The notes under the pieces: generated by a model | The model's input: only the letters and a program-made list of their open reading frames with translations | The model's database searches: none | What the model was told of the DNA's origin: nothing | Shown here: positions 13,641-25,792 of the stretch, piece by piece | Layout of the letters: each line of letters opens with the position of its first letter | How positions within the stretch are numbered: the stretch's first letter is position 1 | NCBI GenBank assembly: GCA_920105625.2 | Contig: OV050032.1 | Span: 73,141,879 to 73,205,878 of the forward strand | From: Clusia tigrina | Lineage: Eukaryota > Arthropoda > Insecta > Diptera > Clusiidae | Direction: 5' to 3' | Length of the DNA: 64,000 nucleotides | Position numbers and translations under genes: made by a program

Positions 13641-16600
13641 GGGACTCAAGGGTAGCATAGCTTTGAGCGATAGCTTAAATTGACAAGAGGCTCGAGTACT
13701 TTATTGTTACAAAATCTCAAGGTTTTATGACGCTCCAGTAAAAAGTTACAAGCATTTGTATGTTGCAAACTTTGATAGGTGTAGGACGTACCGTATAGAA
13801 GTTAGGGCCAATTGAAGTCTTATCAGTGTTTGATTTGTGACTCAAGGGTAGCATAGCATTGAGCGTTAGCTGAAATTGACAAGAGGCTCGAATACTTTAT
13901 TGTTACAAAATTTCAAGGTTTTATGACGCTCCAGTAAAAAGTTACAAGCATTTGTATGTTGCAAACTTTGATAGGTGTAGGACGTACCGTATAGAAGTTA
14001 GGGCCATTTGAAGGTTTATCAGTGTTTGATTTGGGACTCAAGGGTAGCATAGCTTTGAGCGATAGCTTAAATTGACAAGAGGCTCGAGTACTTTTTTGTT
14101 ACAAAATTTCAAGTAACAAGCATTTGTATGTTGCCAACTTTGATAGGTGTAGGACGTACCGTATAGAAGTTTGGGCCATTTGAAGTTTTATCAGTGTTTG
14201 ATTTGGGACTCAAAGGTAGCATAGCTTTGAGCGATAGCTTAAATTGACAAGAGGCTCGAGTACTTTATTGTTACAAAAGTTCAAGGTTTTATGACGCTCC
14301 AGTAAAAAGTTACAAGAATTTGAATGTTGCAACCTTTGATAGGAGTAGGACGTACCGTATAGAAGTTAGGGCCATTTGAAGTTTTATTAGTGTTTGATTT
14401 GGGACTCAAGAAAAGAATAGCTTTGAGCGATAGCTTAAATTGACAAGAGGCTCGAGTACTTTATTGTTACAAAATTTCAAGGGTTTATGACGCTCCAGTA
14501 AAAAGTTACAAGCATTTGTATGTTCCAAACTTTGATAGGTGTAGGACGCACCGTATAGAAGTTAGGGCCATTTGAAGATTTATCAATGGTTGATTTGCGA
14601 CTCAAGGGTAGCATAGCTTTGAGCGATAGCTTAAATTGACAAGAGGCTCGAAAATTTATTGTTACAAAATTTCAAGGTTTCATGACGCTCCAGTAAAAAG
14701 TTACAAGCATTTGTATGTTGAAAACTTCGATAGGTGTAGGACGTACCGTATAGAAGTTAGGGCCATTTGAAGTTTTATCAGTGTTTGATTTGGGACTCAA
14801 GGGTAGCATAGCTTTGAGCGATAGCTTAAATTAACAAGAGGCTCGAGTACTTTATTGTTACAAAATTTCAAGGTTTTATGACGCTCCAGTAAAAATTTAC
14901 AAGCATTTGTATGTTGCAAACTTTGATAGGTGTAGGACGTACCGTATAGAAGTTAGGGCCATTTGAAGTTTTATCAGTTTTGGGACTCAAGGGTAGCATA
15001 GCTTTGAGCGATAGCTTAAATTGAAAGGAGGCTCGAGTACTTTATTGTTACACAATTTCAAGGTTTTATGACGCTCCAGTAAAAAGTTACAAGCATTTGT
15101 ATGTTGCAAACTTTGATAGGTGTAGGACGTACCGTATAGAAGTTAGGGCCATTTGAAGTCTTATCAGTGTTTGATTTGGGACTCAAGGGTAGCATAGCTT
15201 TGAGCGATAGCTTAAATTGAAAGGAGGCTCGAGTACTTTATTGTTACAAAATTTCAAGGTTTTATGACGCTCCAGTAAAAAGTTACAAGCATTTGTATGT
15301 TGCAAACTTTGATAGGTGTAGGACGTACCGTATAGAAGTTAGGGCCATTTGAAGTTTTATCAGTGTTTGATTTTGGACTCAAGGGTAGCATAGCTTTGAG
15401 CGATAGCTTAAATTGACAAGAGGCTCGAGTACTTTATTGTTACAAAATTTCAAGGTTTTATGACGGTCCAGTAAAAAGTTACAACCATTTGTATGTTGCA
15501 AACTTTGATAGGTGTAGGACGTACCGTATAGAAGTTAGGGCCATTTAATGTTCTATCAGTGTTTCATTTGGGACTCAAGGGTAGCATAGCTTTGAGCGAT
15601 AACTTAAATTGACAAGAGGCACGAGTACTTTATTGTTACAAAATTTCAAGGTTTTATGACGCTCCAGTAAAAAGTTACAAGCATTTAACTGTTGCATACT
15701 TTGATAGGTGTAGGACATACCGTATAGAAATTAGAGCCATTTGAAGTTTTATCAGTGTTTGATTTGGGACTCAAGGGTAGCATAGCTTTGAGCGATAGCT
15801 AAAATTGACAAGAGGCTCGAGTACTTATTGTTACAAAATTTCAAGGTTTTATGACGCTCCAGTAAAAAGTTACAAGCATTTGTATGTTGCAAACTTTGAT
15901 AGGTGTAGGACGTACCGTATAGAAGTTAGGGCCATTTGAAGTTTTATCAGTGTTTGATTTTGGACTCTAGGGTAGCATAGCTTTGAGCGATAGCTTAAAT
16001 TGACAAGATGCTCGAGTACTTTATTGTTACAAAATTTCAAGGTTTTATGACGGTCCAGTAAAAAGTTACAAGCATTTGTATGTTGTAAACTTTGATAGGT
16101 GTAGGACGTACCGTATAGAAGTTAGGGCCATTTGATATTTTATCAGTGTTTCATTTGGGACTCAAGCGTAGCATAGCTTTGAGCGATAGCTTAAATTGAC
16201 AAGAGGCTCGAGTACTATATTGTTACAAAAATTCAAGGTTTTATGACACTCCAGTAAAAAGTTACAAGCATTTGTATGTTCCAAACTTTGATAGGTGTAG
16301 GACGCACCGTATAGAAGTTAGGGCCATTTGAAGATTTATCAATGGTTGATTTGCGACTCAAGGGTAGCATAGCTTTGAGCGATAGCTTAAATTGACAAGA
16401 GGCTCGAAAATTTATTGTTACAAAATTTCAAGGTTTCATGACGCTCCAGTAAAAAGTTACAAGCATTTGTATGTTGCAAACTTCGATAGGTGTAGGACGT
16501 ACCGTATAGAAGTTAGGGCCATTTGAAGTTTTATCAGTGTTTGATTTGGGACTCAAGGGTAGCATAGCTTTGAGCGATAGCTTAAATTGACAAGAGGCTC

Positions 16601-17618
16601 GAGTACTTTATTGTTACAAAATTTCAAGGTTTTATGACGCTCCAGTAAAAATTTACAAGCATTTGTATGTTGCAAACTTTGATAGGTGTAGGACGTACCG
16701 TATATAAGTTAGGGCCATTTGAAGTTTTATCAGTTTTGGGACTCAAGGGTAGCATAGCTTTGAGCGATAGCTTAAATTGACAAGAGGCTCGAGTACTTTA
16801 TTGTTACAAAATCTCAAGGTTTTATGACGCTCCAGTAAAAAGTTACAAGCATTTGTATGTTGCAAACTTTGATAGGTGTAGGACGTACCGTATAGAAGTT
16901 AGGGCCAATTGAAGTCTTATCAGTGTTTGATTTGTGACTCAAGGGTAGCATAGCATTGAGCGTTAGCTGAAATTGACAAGAGGCTCGAATACTTTATTGT
17001 TACAAAATTTCAAGGTTTTATGACGCTCCAGTAAAAAGTTACAAGCATTTGTATGTTGCAAACTTTGATAGGTGTAGGACGTACCGTATAGAAGTTAGGG
17101 CCATTTGAAGGTTTATCAGTGTTTGATTTGGGACTCAAGGGTAGCATAGCTTTGAGCGATAGCTTAAATTGACAAGAGGCTCGAGTACTTTTTTGTTACA
17201 AAATTTCAAGTAACAAGCATTTGTATGTTGCCAACTTTGATAGGTGTAGGACGTACCGTATAGAAGTTTGGGCCATTTGAAGTTTTATCAGTGTTTGATT
17301 TGGGACTCAAGGGTAGCATAGCTTTGAGCGATAGCTTAAATTGACAAGAGGCTCGAGTACTTTATTGTTACAAAAGTTCAAGGTTTTATGACGCTCCAGT
17401 AAAAAGTTACAAGAATTTGAATGTTGCAACCTTTGATAGGAGTAGGACGTACCGTATAGAAGTTAGGGCCATTTGAAGTTTTATTAGTGTTTGATTTGGG
17501 ACTCAAGAAAAGAATAGCTTTGAGCGATAGCTTAAATTGACAAGAGGCTCGAGTACTTTATTGTTACAAAATTTCAAGGGTTTATGACGCTCCAGTAAAA
17601 AGTTACAAGCATTTGTAT
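11425..17618. repeat. Higher-order repeat, 2 copies of 3097 bp
   Basis: Two adjacent near-identical units run about 11425-14521 and 14522-17618. Markers 3097 bp apart are TGTTCCAAAC with GCACCG and GATTTATCAATGG (11428, 14525), TCAGTTTTGGG (11881 and 14978; 13637 and 16734), the 24-bp deletion junction TTTCAAGTAACAAGC (near 14108 and 17205), and CAAGAAAAGAATAG (14411 and 17508). Beyond 17618 the copies diverge (TGTTGCAAAC with GTATAGG). Confidence 0.88.
14106..14125. other. Satellite monomer with 24-bp deletion
   Basis: The normal monomer has TTTCAAG, then GTTTTATGACGCTCCAGTAA, AAAG and TAACAAGC (variant form). Here TTTCAAG joins directly to TAACAAGC. The lost 24 bp is flanked by AAG on both sides, as expected of a slippage or microhomology deletion. 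The same junction appears near 17205 and 19337, so it arose once and was then copied by the 3097-bp and 2132-bp duplications. Confidence 0.85.
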
Positions 17619-20600
17619 GTTGCAAACTTTGATAGGTATAGGACGTACCGTATAGAAGTTAGGGCCATTTGAAGATTTATCAGTGTTTGATTTGGGACTT
17701 AAGGGTAGTGTAGCTTTGAGCGATAGCTTAAATTGACAAGAGGCTCGAGTACTTTATTGTTAAAAATTTCAAGATTTTATGACGGTCCAGTAAAAAGTTA
17801 CAAGCATATGTATGTTCCAAACTTTGATAGGTGTAGGACGTACCGTATTGAAGTTAGGGCCATTTGATGTTTTATCAGTGTTTCATTTGGGACTCAATGG
17901 TAGCATAGCTTTGAGCGATAGCTTAAATTGACAAGAGGCTCGAGTACTATATTGTTAGTATATTTCAAGGTTTTATGACGCTCCAGTAAAAAGTTACAAG
18001 CATTTGTATGTTTGCAAACTTTGATAGGTGTAGGGCGTACCGTATAGAAGTTAGGGCCATTTGCAGTTTTATCAGTGGTGGATTTGCGACTCAAGGGTAG
18101 CATAGCTTTGAGCGATAGCTTAAATTGACAAGAGGCTCGAGTACTATATTGTTACAAAATTTAAAAGTTTTATGACGCTCCAGTAAAAAGTTACAAGCAT
18201 TTGTATGTTGCAAACTTTAATAAGTGTAGGACGTACCGTATAGAAGTTAGGGTCATTTGAAGTCTTATCAGTGTTTGATTTCGGACTCAAGGGTAGCATA
18301 GCTTTGAGCGATAGCTTAAATTGACAAGAGGCTCGAGTACTTTATTGTTACAAAATTTCAAGGTTTTATGACGCTCCAGTAAAAAGTTACAAGCATTTGT
18401 ATGTTGCAAACTTTGATAGGTGTAGGATGCACCGTATAGAAGTTAGGGCCAGGTGAAGTTTTATCAGTGCTTGATTTGGGACTCAAGGGCAGCATAGCTT
18501 TGAGCGATAACTTAAATTGACAAGAGGCTCGAGTTCTTTATTGTTACAAAATTTCAAGGTTTTATGACGCTCCAGTAAAAAGTTACAAGAATTTGTATAT
18601 TGCAAACATTGATAGGTGTAGGACGTACCGTATAGAAGTTAGGGCCATTTGAAGTTTAATCAGTGTTTGATTTGGGATTCAAGGGTAGCATAGCTTTGAG
18701 CGATAGCTTAAATTCACAAGAGGCTCGAGTACTTTATTGTTACAAAAATTCAAGGTTTTATGACGCTCCAGGAAAAAGTTACAAGCATTTGTATGTTGCA
18801 AACTTTGATAGGTGTAGGATGCACCGTAAAGAAGTTAGCGCCATTTGAAGTTTTATCAGTGTTTGATTTGGGACTCAAGGGTAGCATAGCTTTGAGCGAT
18901 AGCTTAAATTGACAAGAGGCTCGAGTACTTTATTGTTACAAAATCTCAAGGTTTTATGACGCTCCAGTAAAAAGTTACAAGCATTTGTATGTTGCAAACT
19001 TTGATAGGTGTAGGACGTACCGTATAGAAGTTAGGGCCAATTGAAGTCTTATCAGTGTTTGATTTGTGACTCAAGGGTAGCATAGCATTGAGCGTTAGCT
19101 GAAATTGACAAGAGGCTCGAATACTTTATTGTTACAAAATTTCAAGGTTTTATGACGCTCCAGTAAAAAGTTACAAGCATTTGTATGTTGCAAACTTTGA
19201 TAGGTGTAGGACGTACCGTATAGAAGTTAGGGCCATTTGAAGGTTTATCAGTGTTTGATTTGGGACTCAAGGGTAGCATAGCTTTGAGCGATAGCTTAAA
19301 TTGACAAGAGGCTCGAGTACTTTTTTGTTACAAAATTTCAAGTAACAAGCATTTGTATGTTGCAAACTTTGATAGGTGTAGGACGTACCGTATACAAGTT
19401 AGGGCCATTTGAAGTTTTATCAGTGTTTGATTTGGGACTCAAGGGTAGCATAGCTTTGAGCGATAGCTTAAATTGACAAGAGGCTCGAGTACTTTATTGT
19501 TACAAAAGTTCAAGGTTTTATGACGCTCCAGTAAAAAGTTACAAGAATTTGAATGTTGCAACCTTTGATAGGAGTAGGACGTACCGTATAGAAGTTAGGG
19601 CCATTTGAAGTTTTATTAGTGTTTGATTTGGGACTCAAGAAAAGAATAGCTTTGAGCGATAGCTTAAATTGACAAGAGGCTCGAGTACTTTATTGTTACA
19701 AAATTTCAAGGGTTTATGACGCTCCAGTAAAAAGTTACAAGCATTTGTATGTTGCAAACTTTGATAGGTGTAGGACGTACCGTATAGAAGTTAGGGCCAT
19801 TTGAAGATTTATCAGTGTTTGATTTGGGACTTAAGGGTAGTTTAGCTTTGAACGATAGCTTAAATTGAAAAGAGGCTCGAGTACTTTATTGTTATAAATT
19901 TCAAGGTTTTATGACGGTCCAGTAAAAAGTTACAAGCATATGTATGTTCCAAACTTTGATAGGTGTACGACGTACCGTATTGAAGTTAGGGCCATTTGAT
20001 GTTTTATCAGTGTTTCATTTGGGACTCAATGGTAGCATAGCTTTGAGCGATAGCTTAAATTGACAAGAGGCTCGAGTACTATATTGTTAGTATATTTCAA
20101 GGTTTTATGACGCTCCAGTAAAAAGTTACAAGCATTTGTATGTTTGCAAACTTTGATAGGTGTAGGGCGTACCGTATAGAAGTTAGGGCCATTTGCAGTT
20201 TTATCAGTGGTGGATTTGCGACTCAAGGGTAGCATAGCTTTGAGCGATAGCTTAAATTGACAAGAGGCTCGAGTACTATATTGTTACAAAATTTAAAAGT
20301 TTTATGACGCTCCAGTAAAAAGTTACAAGCATTTGTATGTTGCAAACTTTAATAAGTGTAGGACGTACCGTATAGAAGTTAGGGTCATTTGAAGTCTTAT
20401 CAGTGTTTGATTTCGGACTCAAGGGTAGCATAGCTTTGAGCGATAGCTTAAATTGACAAGAGGCTCGAGTACTATATTGTTACAAAATTTCAAGGTTTTA
20501 TGACGCTCCAGTAAAAAGTTACAAGCATTTGTATGTTGCAAACTTTGATAGGTGTAGGATGCACCGTATAGAAGTTAGGGCCAGGTGAAGTTTTATCAGT

Positions 20601-21072
20601 GCTTGATTTGGGACTCAAGGGCAGCATAGCTTTGAGCGATAACTTAAATTGACAAGAGGCTCGAGTTCTTTATTGTTACAAAATTTCAAGGTTTTATGAC
20701 GCTCCAGTAAAAAGTTACAAGAATTTGTATATTGCAAACATTGATAGGTGTAGGACGTACCGTATAGAAGTTAGGGCCATTTGAAGTTTAATCAGTGTTT
20801 GATTTGGGATTCAAGGGTAGCATAGCTTTGAGCGATAGCTTAAATTCACAAGAGGCTCGAGTACTTTATTGTTACAAAAATTCAAGGTTTTATGACGCTC
20901 CAGGAAAAAGTTACAAGCATTTGTATGTTGCAAACTTTGATAGGTGTAGGATGCACCGTAAAGAAGTTAGCGCCATTTGAAGTTTTATCAGTGTTTGATT
21001 TGGGACTCAAGGGTAGCATAGCTTTGAGCGATAGCTTAAATTGACAAGAGGCTCGAGTACTTTATTGTTACA
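16808..21072. repeat. Higher-order repeat, 2 copies of 2132 bp
   Basis: Two adjacent units run about 16808-18940 and 18941-21072. Each is eleven monomers less the 24-bp deletion (11 x 196 = 2156; 2156 - 24 = 2132). Markers at this spacing are AAATCTCAAGG (16809, 18941), the deletion junction TTTCAAGTAACAAGC, TTGTTAGTATATTTC (17952, 20084) and CTCCAGGAAAAAG (18766, 20898). Chance frames at 17894-18103 and 20026-20235 translate identically, which confirms very high identity. Confidence 0.9.
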
Positions 21073-24000
21073 AAATTTCAAGATTTTATTTCGCTCCAGT
21101 AAAAAGTTACAAGCATTTGTATGTTACAAACTTTGATAGGTGTAGGACGTACCATATAGAAGTTAGGGCCATTTGAAGCTTTATCAGTGGTTGATTTGCG
21201 ACTCAAGGGTAGCATAGCTTTGAGCAATAGCTTAAATTGACAAGAGGCTCGAAAATTTATTGTTACAAAATTTCAAGGTTTCATGACGCTCCAGTAAAAA
21301 GTTACAAGCATTTGTATGTTGCAAACTTTGATAGGTGGAGGACGTACCGTATAGAAGTTAGGGCCATTTGAAGTTTTTTCATTGTTTGATTTGGGACTCA
21401 AGGGTAGCATAGCTTTGAGCGATAACTTAAATTGACAAGAGGCTCGAGTACTATATTGTTACAAAATTTCAAGGTTTTATGACGCTCCAGTAAAAAGTTA
21501 CAAGCATTTGTATGTTGCAAACTTTGATAGGTGTAGGACGTACCGTATAGTAGTTAGGGCTATTTGATATTTTATCAGTGTTTCATTTGCGACTCAAGGG
21601 TAGCATAGCTTTGAGCGATAGCTTAAATTGACAAGAGGCTCGAGTACTTTATTGTTACAAAATTTCAAAGTTTTATGACGCTCCAGTAAAAAGTTACAAG
21701 CATTTGTATGTTGCAAACTTTGATAGGTGTAGGACGTACCGTGAAGTTTTTTCAGTGTTTGATTTGGGACTCAAGGGCAGCATAGCTTTGAGCGATAACT
21801 TAAATTGACAAGAGGCTCGAGTTCTTTATTGTTACAAAAATTTCAAGGTTTTATGACGGTCCAGCAAAAAGTTACAAGCATTTGTATGTTGTAAACTTTG
21901 ATAGGTGTAGGACGTACCGTATAGAAGTTAGGGCCATTTGATATTTTATCAGTGTTTCATTTGGGACTCAAGGCTAGCATAGCTTTGAGCGATAGCTTAA
22001 ATTGACAAGAGGCTCGAGTACTATATTGTTACAAAATTTCAAGGTTTTATGACGCTCCAGTAAAAAGTTACAAGCATTTGAATGTTGCAAACTTTGATAG
22101 GTGTAGGACGTACCGTATAGAAGTTAGGGCCATTTGAAGTCTTATCAGTGTTTGATTTGGGACGCAAGGGTAGCATAGCTTTGAGCGATAGCTTAAATAG
22201 ACGAGAGGATCGAGTACTTTATTGTTACAAAATTTCAAGATTTTATTTCGCTCCAGTAAAAAGTTACAAGCATTTGTATGTTACAAACTTTGATAGGTGT
22301 AGGACGTACCATATAGAAGTTAGGGCCATTTGAAGCTTTATCAGTGGTTGATTTGCGACTCAAGGGTAGCATAGCTTTGAGCAATAGCTTAAATTGACAA
22401 GAGGCTCGAAAATTTATTGTTACAAAATTTCAAGGTTTCATGACGCTCCAGTAAAAAGTTACAAGCATTTGTATGTTGCAAACTTTGATAGGTGTAGGAC
22501 GTACCGTATAGAAGTTAGGGCCATTTGAAGTTTTTTCATTGTTTGATTTGGGACTCAAGGGTAGCATAGCTTTGAGCGATAACTTAAATTGACAAGAGGC
22601 TCGAGTACTATATTGTTACAAAATTTCAAGGTTTTATGACGCTCCAGTAAAAAGTTACAAGCATTTGTATGTTGCAAACTTTGATAGGTGTAGGACGTAC
22701 CGTATAGTAGTTAGGGCTATTTGATATTTTATCAGTGTTTCATTTGCGACTCAAGGGTAGCATAGCTTTGAGCGATAGCTTAAATTGACAAGAGGCTCGA
22801 GTACTTTATTGTTACAAAATTTCAAAGTTTTATGACGCTCCAGTAAAAAGTTACAAGCATTTGTATGTTGCAAACTTTGATAGGTGTAGGACGTACCGTG
22901 AAGTTTTTTCAGTGTTTGATTTGGGACTCAAGGGTAGCATAGCTTTGAGCGATAGCTTAAATTGACAAGAGGCTCGAGTACTTTATTGTTAAAAAAATTT
23001 CAAGGTTTTATGACGGTCCAGCCAAAAGTTACAAGCATTTGTATGTTGTAAACTTTGATAGGTGTAGGACGTACCGTATAGAAGTTAGGGCCATTTGATA
23101 TTTTATCAGTGTTTGATTTGGGACTCAAGGGTAGCATAGCTTTGAACGATAGCTTAAATTGACAAGAAGCTCGAGTACTTTTTTGTTACAAAATTTTAAG
23201 GTTTTATGACGGTCCAGTAAAAAGTTACAAGCATTTGAATGTTGCAAACTTTGATAGTTGTAGGACGTACCGTATAGAAGTTAGGGCCATTTGAAGTCTT
23301 ATCAGTGTTTGATTTGGGACTCAAGGGTAGCATAGCTTTGAGCGATAGCTTAAATAGACGAGAGGCTCGAGTACTTTATTGTTACAAAATTTCAAGGTTT
23401 TATGACGCTCCAGTAAAAAGTTACAAGCATTTGTATGTTGCAAACTTTGATAGGTGTAGGACGTACCGCATAGAAGTTAGGGCCATTTGAAGCTTTATCA
23501 GTGGTTGATTTGCGACTCAAGGGTAGCATAGCTTTGAGCAATAGCTTAAATTGACAAGAGGCTCGAAAATTTATTGTTACAAAATTTCAAGGTTTCATGA
23601 CGCTCCAGTAAAAAGTTACAAGCATTTGTATGTTGCAAACTTTGATAGGTGTAGGACGTACCGTATAGAAGTTAGGGCCATTTGAAGTTTTTTCATTGTT
23701 TGATTTGGGACTCAAGGGTAGCATAGCTTTGAGCGATAACTTAAATTGACAAGAGGCTCGAGTACTATATTGTTACAAAATTTCAAGGTTTTATGACGCT
23801 CCAGTAAAAAGTTACAAGCATTTGTATGTTGCAAACTTTGATAGGTGTAGGACGTACCGTATAGTAGTTAGGGCTATTTGATATTTTATCAGTGTTTCAT
23901 TTGCGACTCAAGGGTAGCATAGCTTTGAGCGATAGCTTAAATTGACAAGAGGCTCGAGTACTTTATTGTTACAAAATTTCAAAGTTTTATGACGCTCCAG

Positions 24001-24650
24001 TAAAAAGTTACAAGCATTTGTATGTTGCAAACTTTGATAGGTGTAGGACGTACCGTGAAGTTTTTTCAGTGTTTGATTTGGGACTCAAGGGTAGCATAGC
24101 TTTGAGCGATAGCTTAAATTGACAAGAGGCTCGAGTACTTTATTGTTAAAAAAATTTCAAGGTTTTATGACGGTCCAGCAAAAAGTTACAAGCATTTGTA
24201 TGTTGTAAACTTTGATAGGTGTAGGACGTACCGTATAGAAGTTAGGGCCATTTGATATTTTATCAGTGTTTGATTTGGGACTCAAGGGTAGCATAGCTTT
24301 GAACGATAGCTTAAATTGACAAGAAGCTCGAGTACTTTTTTGTTACAAAATTTTAAGGTTTTATGACGGTCCAGTAAAAAGTTACAAGCATTTGAATGTT
24401 GCAAACTTTGATAGGTGTAGGACGTACCGTATAGAAGTTAGGGCCATTTGAAGTCTTATCAGTGTTTGATTTGGGACGCAAGGGTAGCATAGCTTTGAGC
24501 GATAGCTTAAATAGACGAGAGGCTCGAGTACTTTATTGTTACAAAATTTCAAGGTTTTATGACGCTCCAGTAAAAAGTTACAAGCATTTGTATGTTGCAA
24601 ACTTTGATAGGTGTAGGACGTACCGCATAGAAGTTAGGGCCATTTGAAGT
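21073..24650. repeat. Higher-order repeat, 3 copies of 1157 bp
   Basis: Three tandem units lie at about 21073-22229, 22230-23386 and 23387-24543, with a short continuation. Each has six monomers, one of which carries a 19-bp deletion that fuses GTACCGT to GAAGTTTTTTC (6 x 196 - 19 = 1157). The deletion junction is at 21741, 22898 and 24055, exactly 1157 bp apart. ATTTTATTTCGCTCC occurs in the first two units and is replaced by the common form in the third. This is the most clearly periodic HOR in the window, and it lies immediately upstream of the LINE. Confidence 0.92.
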
Positions 24651-25037
24651 TTTATCAGTGTTTGATTTTGGACTCAAGGGTAGCACAGCTTTGAGCGATA
24701 GCTTAAATTGACAAGAGGCTCGAGTACTTTATTGTTACAAAATTGCAAGGTTTTATGACGCTCCAGTAAAAAGTTACAAGCATTTGTATGTTGCAAACTT
24801 TGATAGGTGTAGGATGCACCGTATAGAAGTTAGGGCCAGTTGAAGTTTTATCAGTGTTTGATTTGGGACTCAAGGGAAGCTTAGCTTTGAGCGATAACTT
24901 AAATTGACAAGAGGCTCGACTACTTTATTGTTACAAAATTTCAAGTTTTTATGACGCTCCAGTAAAAAGTTACAAGCATTTGTATGTTGCAAACTTTGAT
25001 AGGTGTAGGACGTACCGTATATAAGTTAGGGCCATTT
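24651..25037. repeat. Satellite monomers flanking LINE 3' end
   Basis: About two monomers lie between the end of the 1157-bp HOR and the LINE. They carry GCACAGC, GATGCACC with CAGTTGAAG, GGAAGCTTAGC and CTCGACTAC variants. The last one ends in the 11-bp target sequence TAGGGCCATTT. They are not a clean copy of the neighbouring HOR unit. Confidence 0.8.
25027..25037. repeat. Target-site duplication, LINE 3' side
   Basis: TAGGGCCATTT lies directly before the (ATT)n tail and is repeated exactly at the other end of the LINE. It is part of the normal satellite monomer. The final TTT can pair with the AAT-rich tail, so the exact right edge is ambiguous by a few bases. Confidence 0.92.
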
Positions 25038-25108
25038 ATTATTATTATTATTGACAGGCTAAAAGAACACCGCGACCTAAAAGATCTATTGTGCAGCCTC
25101 GTACCCAC
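25038..25108 (-). other. LINE 3' UTR and (AAT)5 tail
   Basis: Only about 70 bp separate the ORF2 stop codon (25109-25111) from the insertion edge. The outermost 15 bp, 25038-25052, are five ATT units on the plus strand, that is an AAT/TAA microsatellite at the RNA 3' end. Trinucleotide tails of this kind rather than poly(A) are known in I-like and related elements. No polyadenylation signal is evident. Confidence 0.85.
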
Positions 25109-25792
25109 TTAAAACAGTCCTAGACTGTTTATAAATCTCGTAACTGCTGTGGGCTTAATTTTAACTAGGTGATTTGGAGATATGAACCCACTGCCTAGGT
25201 ACTTATGTCTGCGTCTTGCCACCGCTGGGCAAGTGCATAGAATGTGTTCTGCCGTTTCCTGCTCCTCTTGACAGAGTCGACAAGAATCGTCTTCTACCAC
25301 GCCTATTTTCTTCAGGTGGTAATTTAGTTTACAGTGTCCTGTTAAAAGTTCAGTGTATAGTTTGATGTCATTTCTGCTGTGGTTTAAAGAAGCATCTACC
25401 CTGATGTGTTCAGGATCAATGAGTAGTCTCGACTGCTGCATGCGTTTTTGGGCCCTCCAGTAGTTTAGCAGACTTCGTTTTTCCTGTTCGCACAACAAGT
25501 TATTTGTGAAGCTACTGTTTACCCCACAGAAGGGTTCTGGGCCTATAAAGGCAGTGTCTGCACCCTTTTTTGCTAAAGAATCTGCCATTTCGTTGCCCTC
25601 ATGTCCCTCGTGTTCCGGTACCCACATTAGCGTAACAGAGTTTCTCGCTGCTAGGGTATTGAGAAGTTTACAGCATTCCCAGACAAGCTTTGATTGGAAT
25701 GAGAAGTTTATTAATGATTTCAGAGCTGCCTGGCTATCTGAGAGTATGCATATTGGTGTTGCGTGTACCCCTGCGTAGACATTCTCTAGCAC
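25109..25792 (-). CDS. LINE ORF2 C-terminal part: RNase H and zinc knuckle (frame-shifted)
   Basis: This frame holds the rest of RNase H and the C-terminus of the ORF2 polyprotein. RNase H removes the RNA strand after first-strand cDNA synthesis. Visible are LSDSQAAL (catalytic Asp about residue 19), WVPEHEGHEGNEMADSLA (His 61, Asp 71), and a C-terminal CX2CX8HX4C knuckle (C171, C174, H183, C188) of the type common at the end of ORF2. The first RNase H motifs (YTDGS, QAEVHAL) lie in the preceding frame, so a one-base loss near 25745 separates them. The open frame begins at a GTG that is unlikely to be a real start. The TAA stop lies at 25109-25111. Confidence 0.85.
   Translation of the reverse strand: MLENVYAGVHATPICILSDSQAALKSLINFSFQSKLVWECCKLLNTLAARNSVTLMWVPEHEGHEGNEMADSLAKKGADTAFIGPEPFCGVNSSFTNNLLCEQEKRSLLNYWRAQKRMQQSRLLIDPEHIRVDASLNHSRNDIKLYTELLTGHCKLNYHLKKIGVVEDDSCRLCQEEQETAEHILCTCPAVARRRHKYLGSGFISPNHLVKIKPTAVTRFINSLGLF
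25112..25130 (-). other. Hairpin at the end of ORF2
   Basis: AAACAGTC at 25112-25119 and GACTGTTT at 25123-25130 form a perfect 8-bp stem with a 3-base loop. It covers the last ORF2 codons and ends next to the stop codon. A 3' stem-loop is often what the reverse transcriptase recognises at the RNA 3' end, so this is a candidate recognition element. The role is inferred. Confidence 0.5.

Larger units (their letters stand above)
1..25037. repeat. Satellite DNA array, left arm (196-bp monomer)
   Basis: The block is about 128 head-to-tail copies of a monomer whose consensus counts to 196 bp and about 37% GC. A near-consensus copy is 13418-13613, starting AGGGCCATTTG. Landmarks in almost every copy are CTCGAG, CTCCAGTAAAAAGTTACAAG, GATAGGTGTAGGAC and TTAGGGCCATTT. 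Spacing between successive GGTGTAGGAC motifs near the start is 196, 196, 196, 195 and 196. All copies point the same way. Variation is mostly substitutions and 1-bp indels at recurrent positions, plus a few larger deletions that mark higher-order repeats. There is no gene, and open frames of 61-101 codons are chance. Such arrays typically form heterochromatin; a centromeric role cannot be judged from sequence. Confidence 0.97.

Noticed and set aside
1..25037. CRISPR-like array
   Set aside because: The periodic unit is a 196-bp head-to-tail satellite with no short repeat plus unique spacer pattern and no cas genes.
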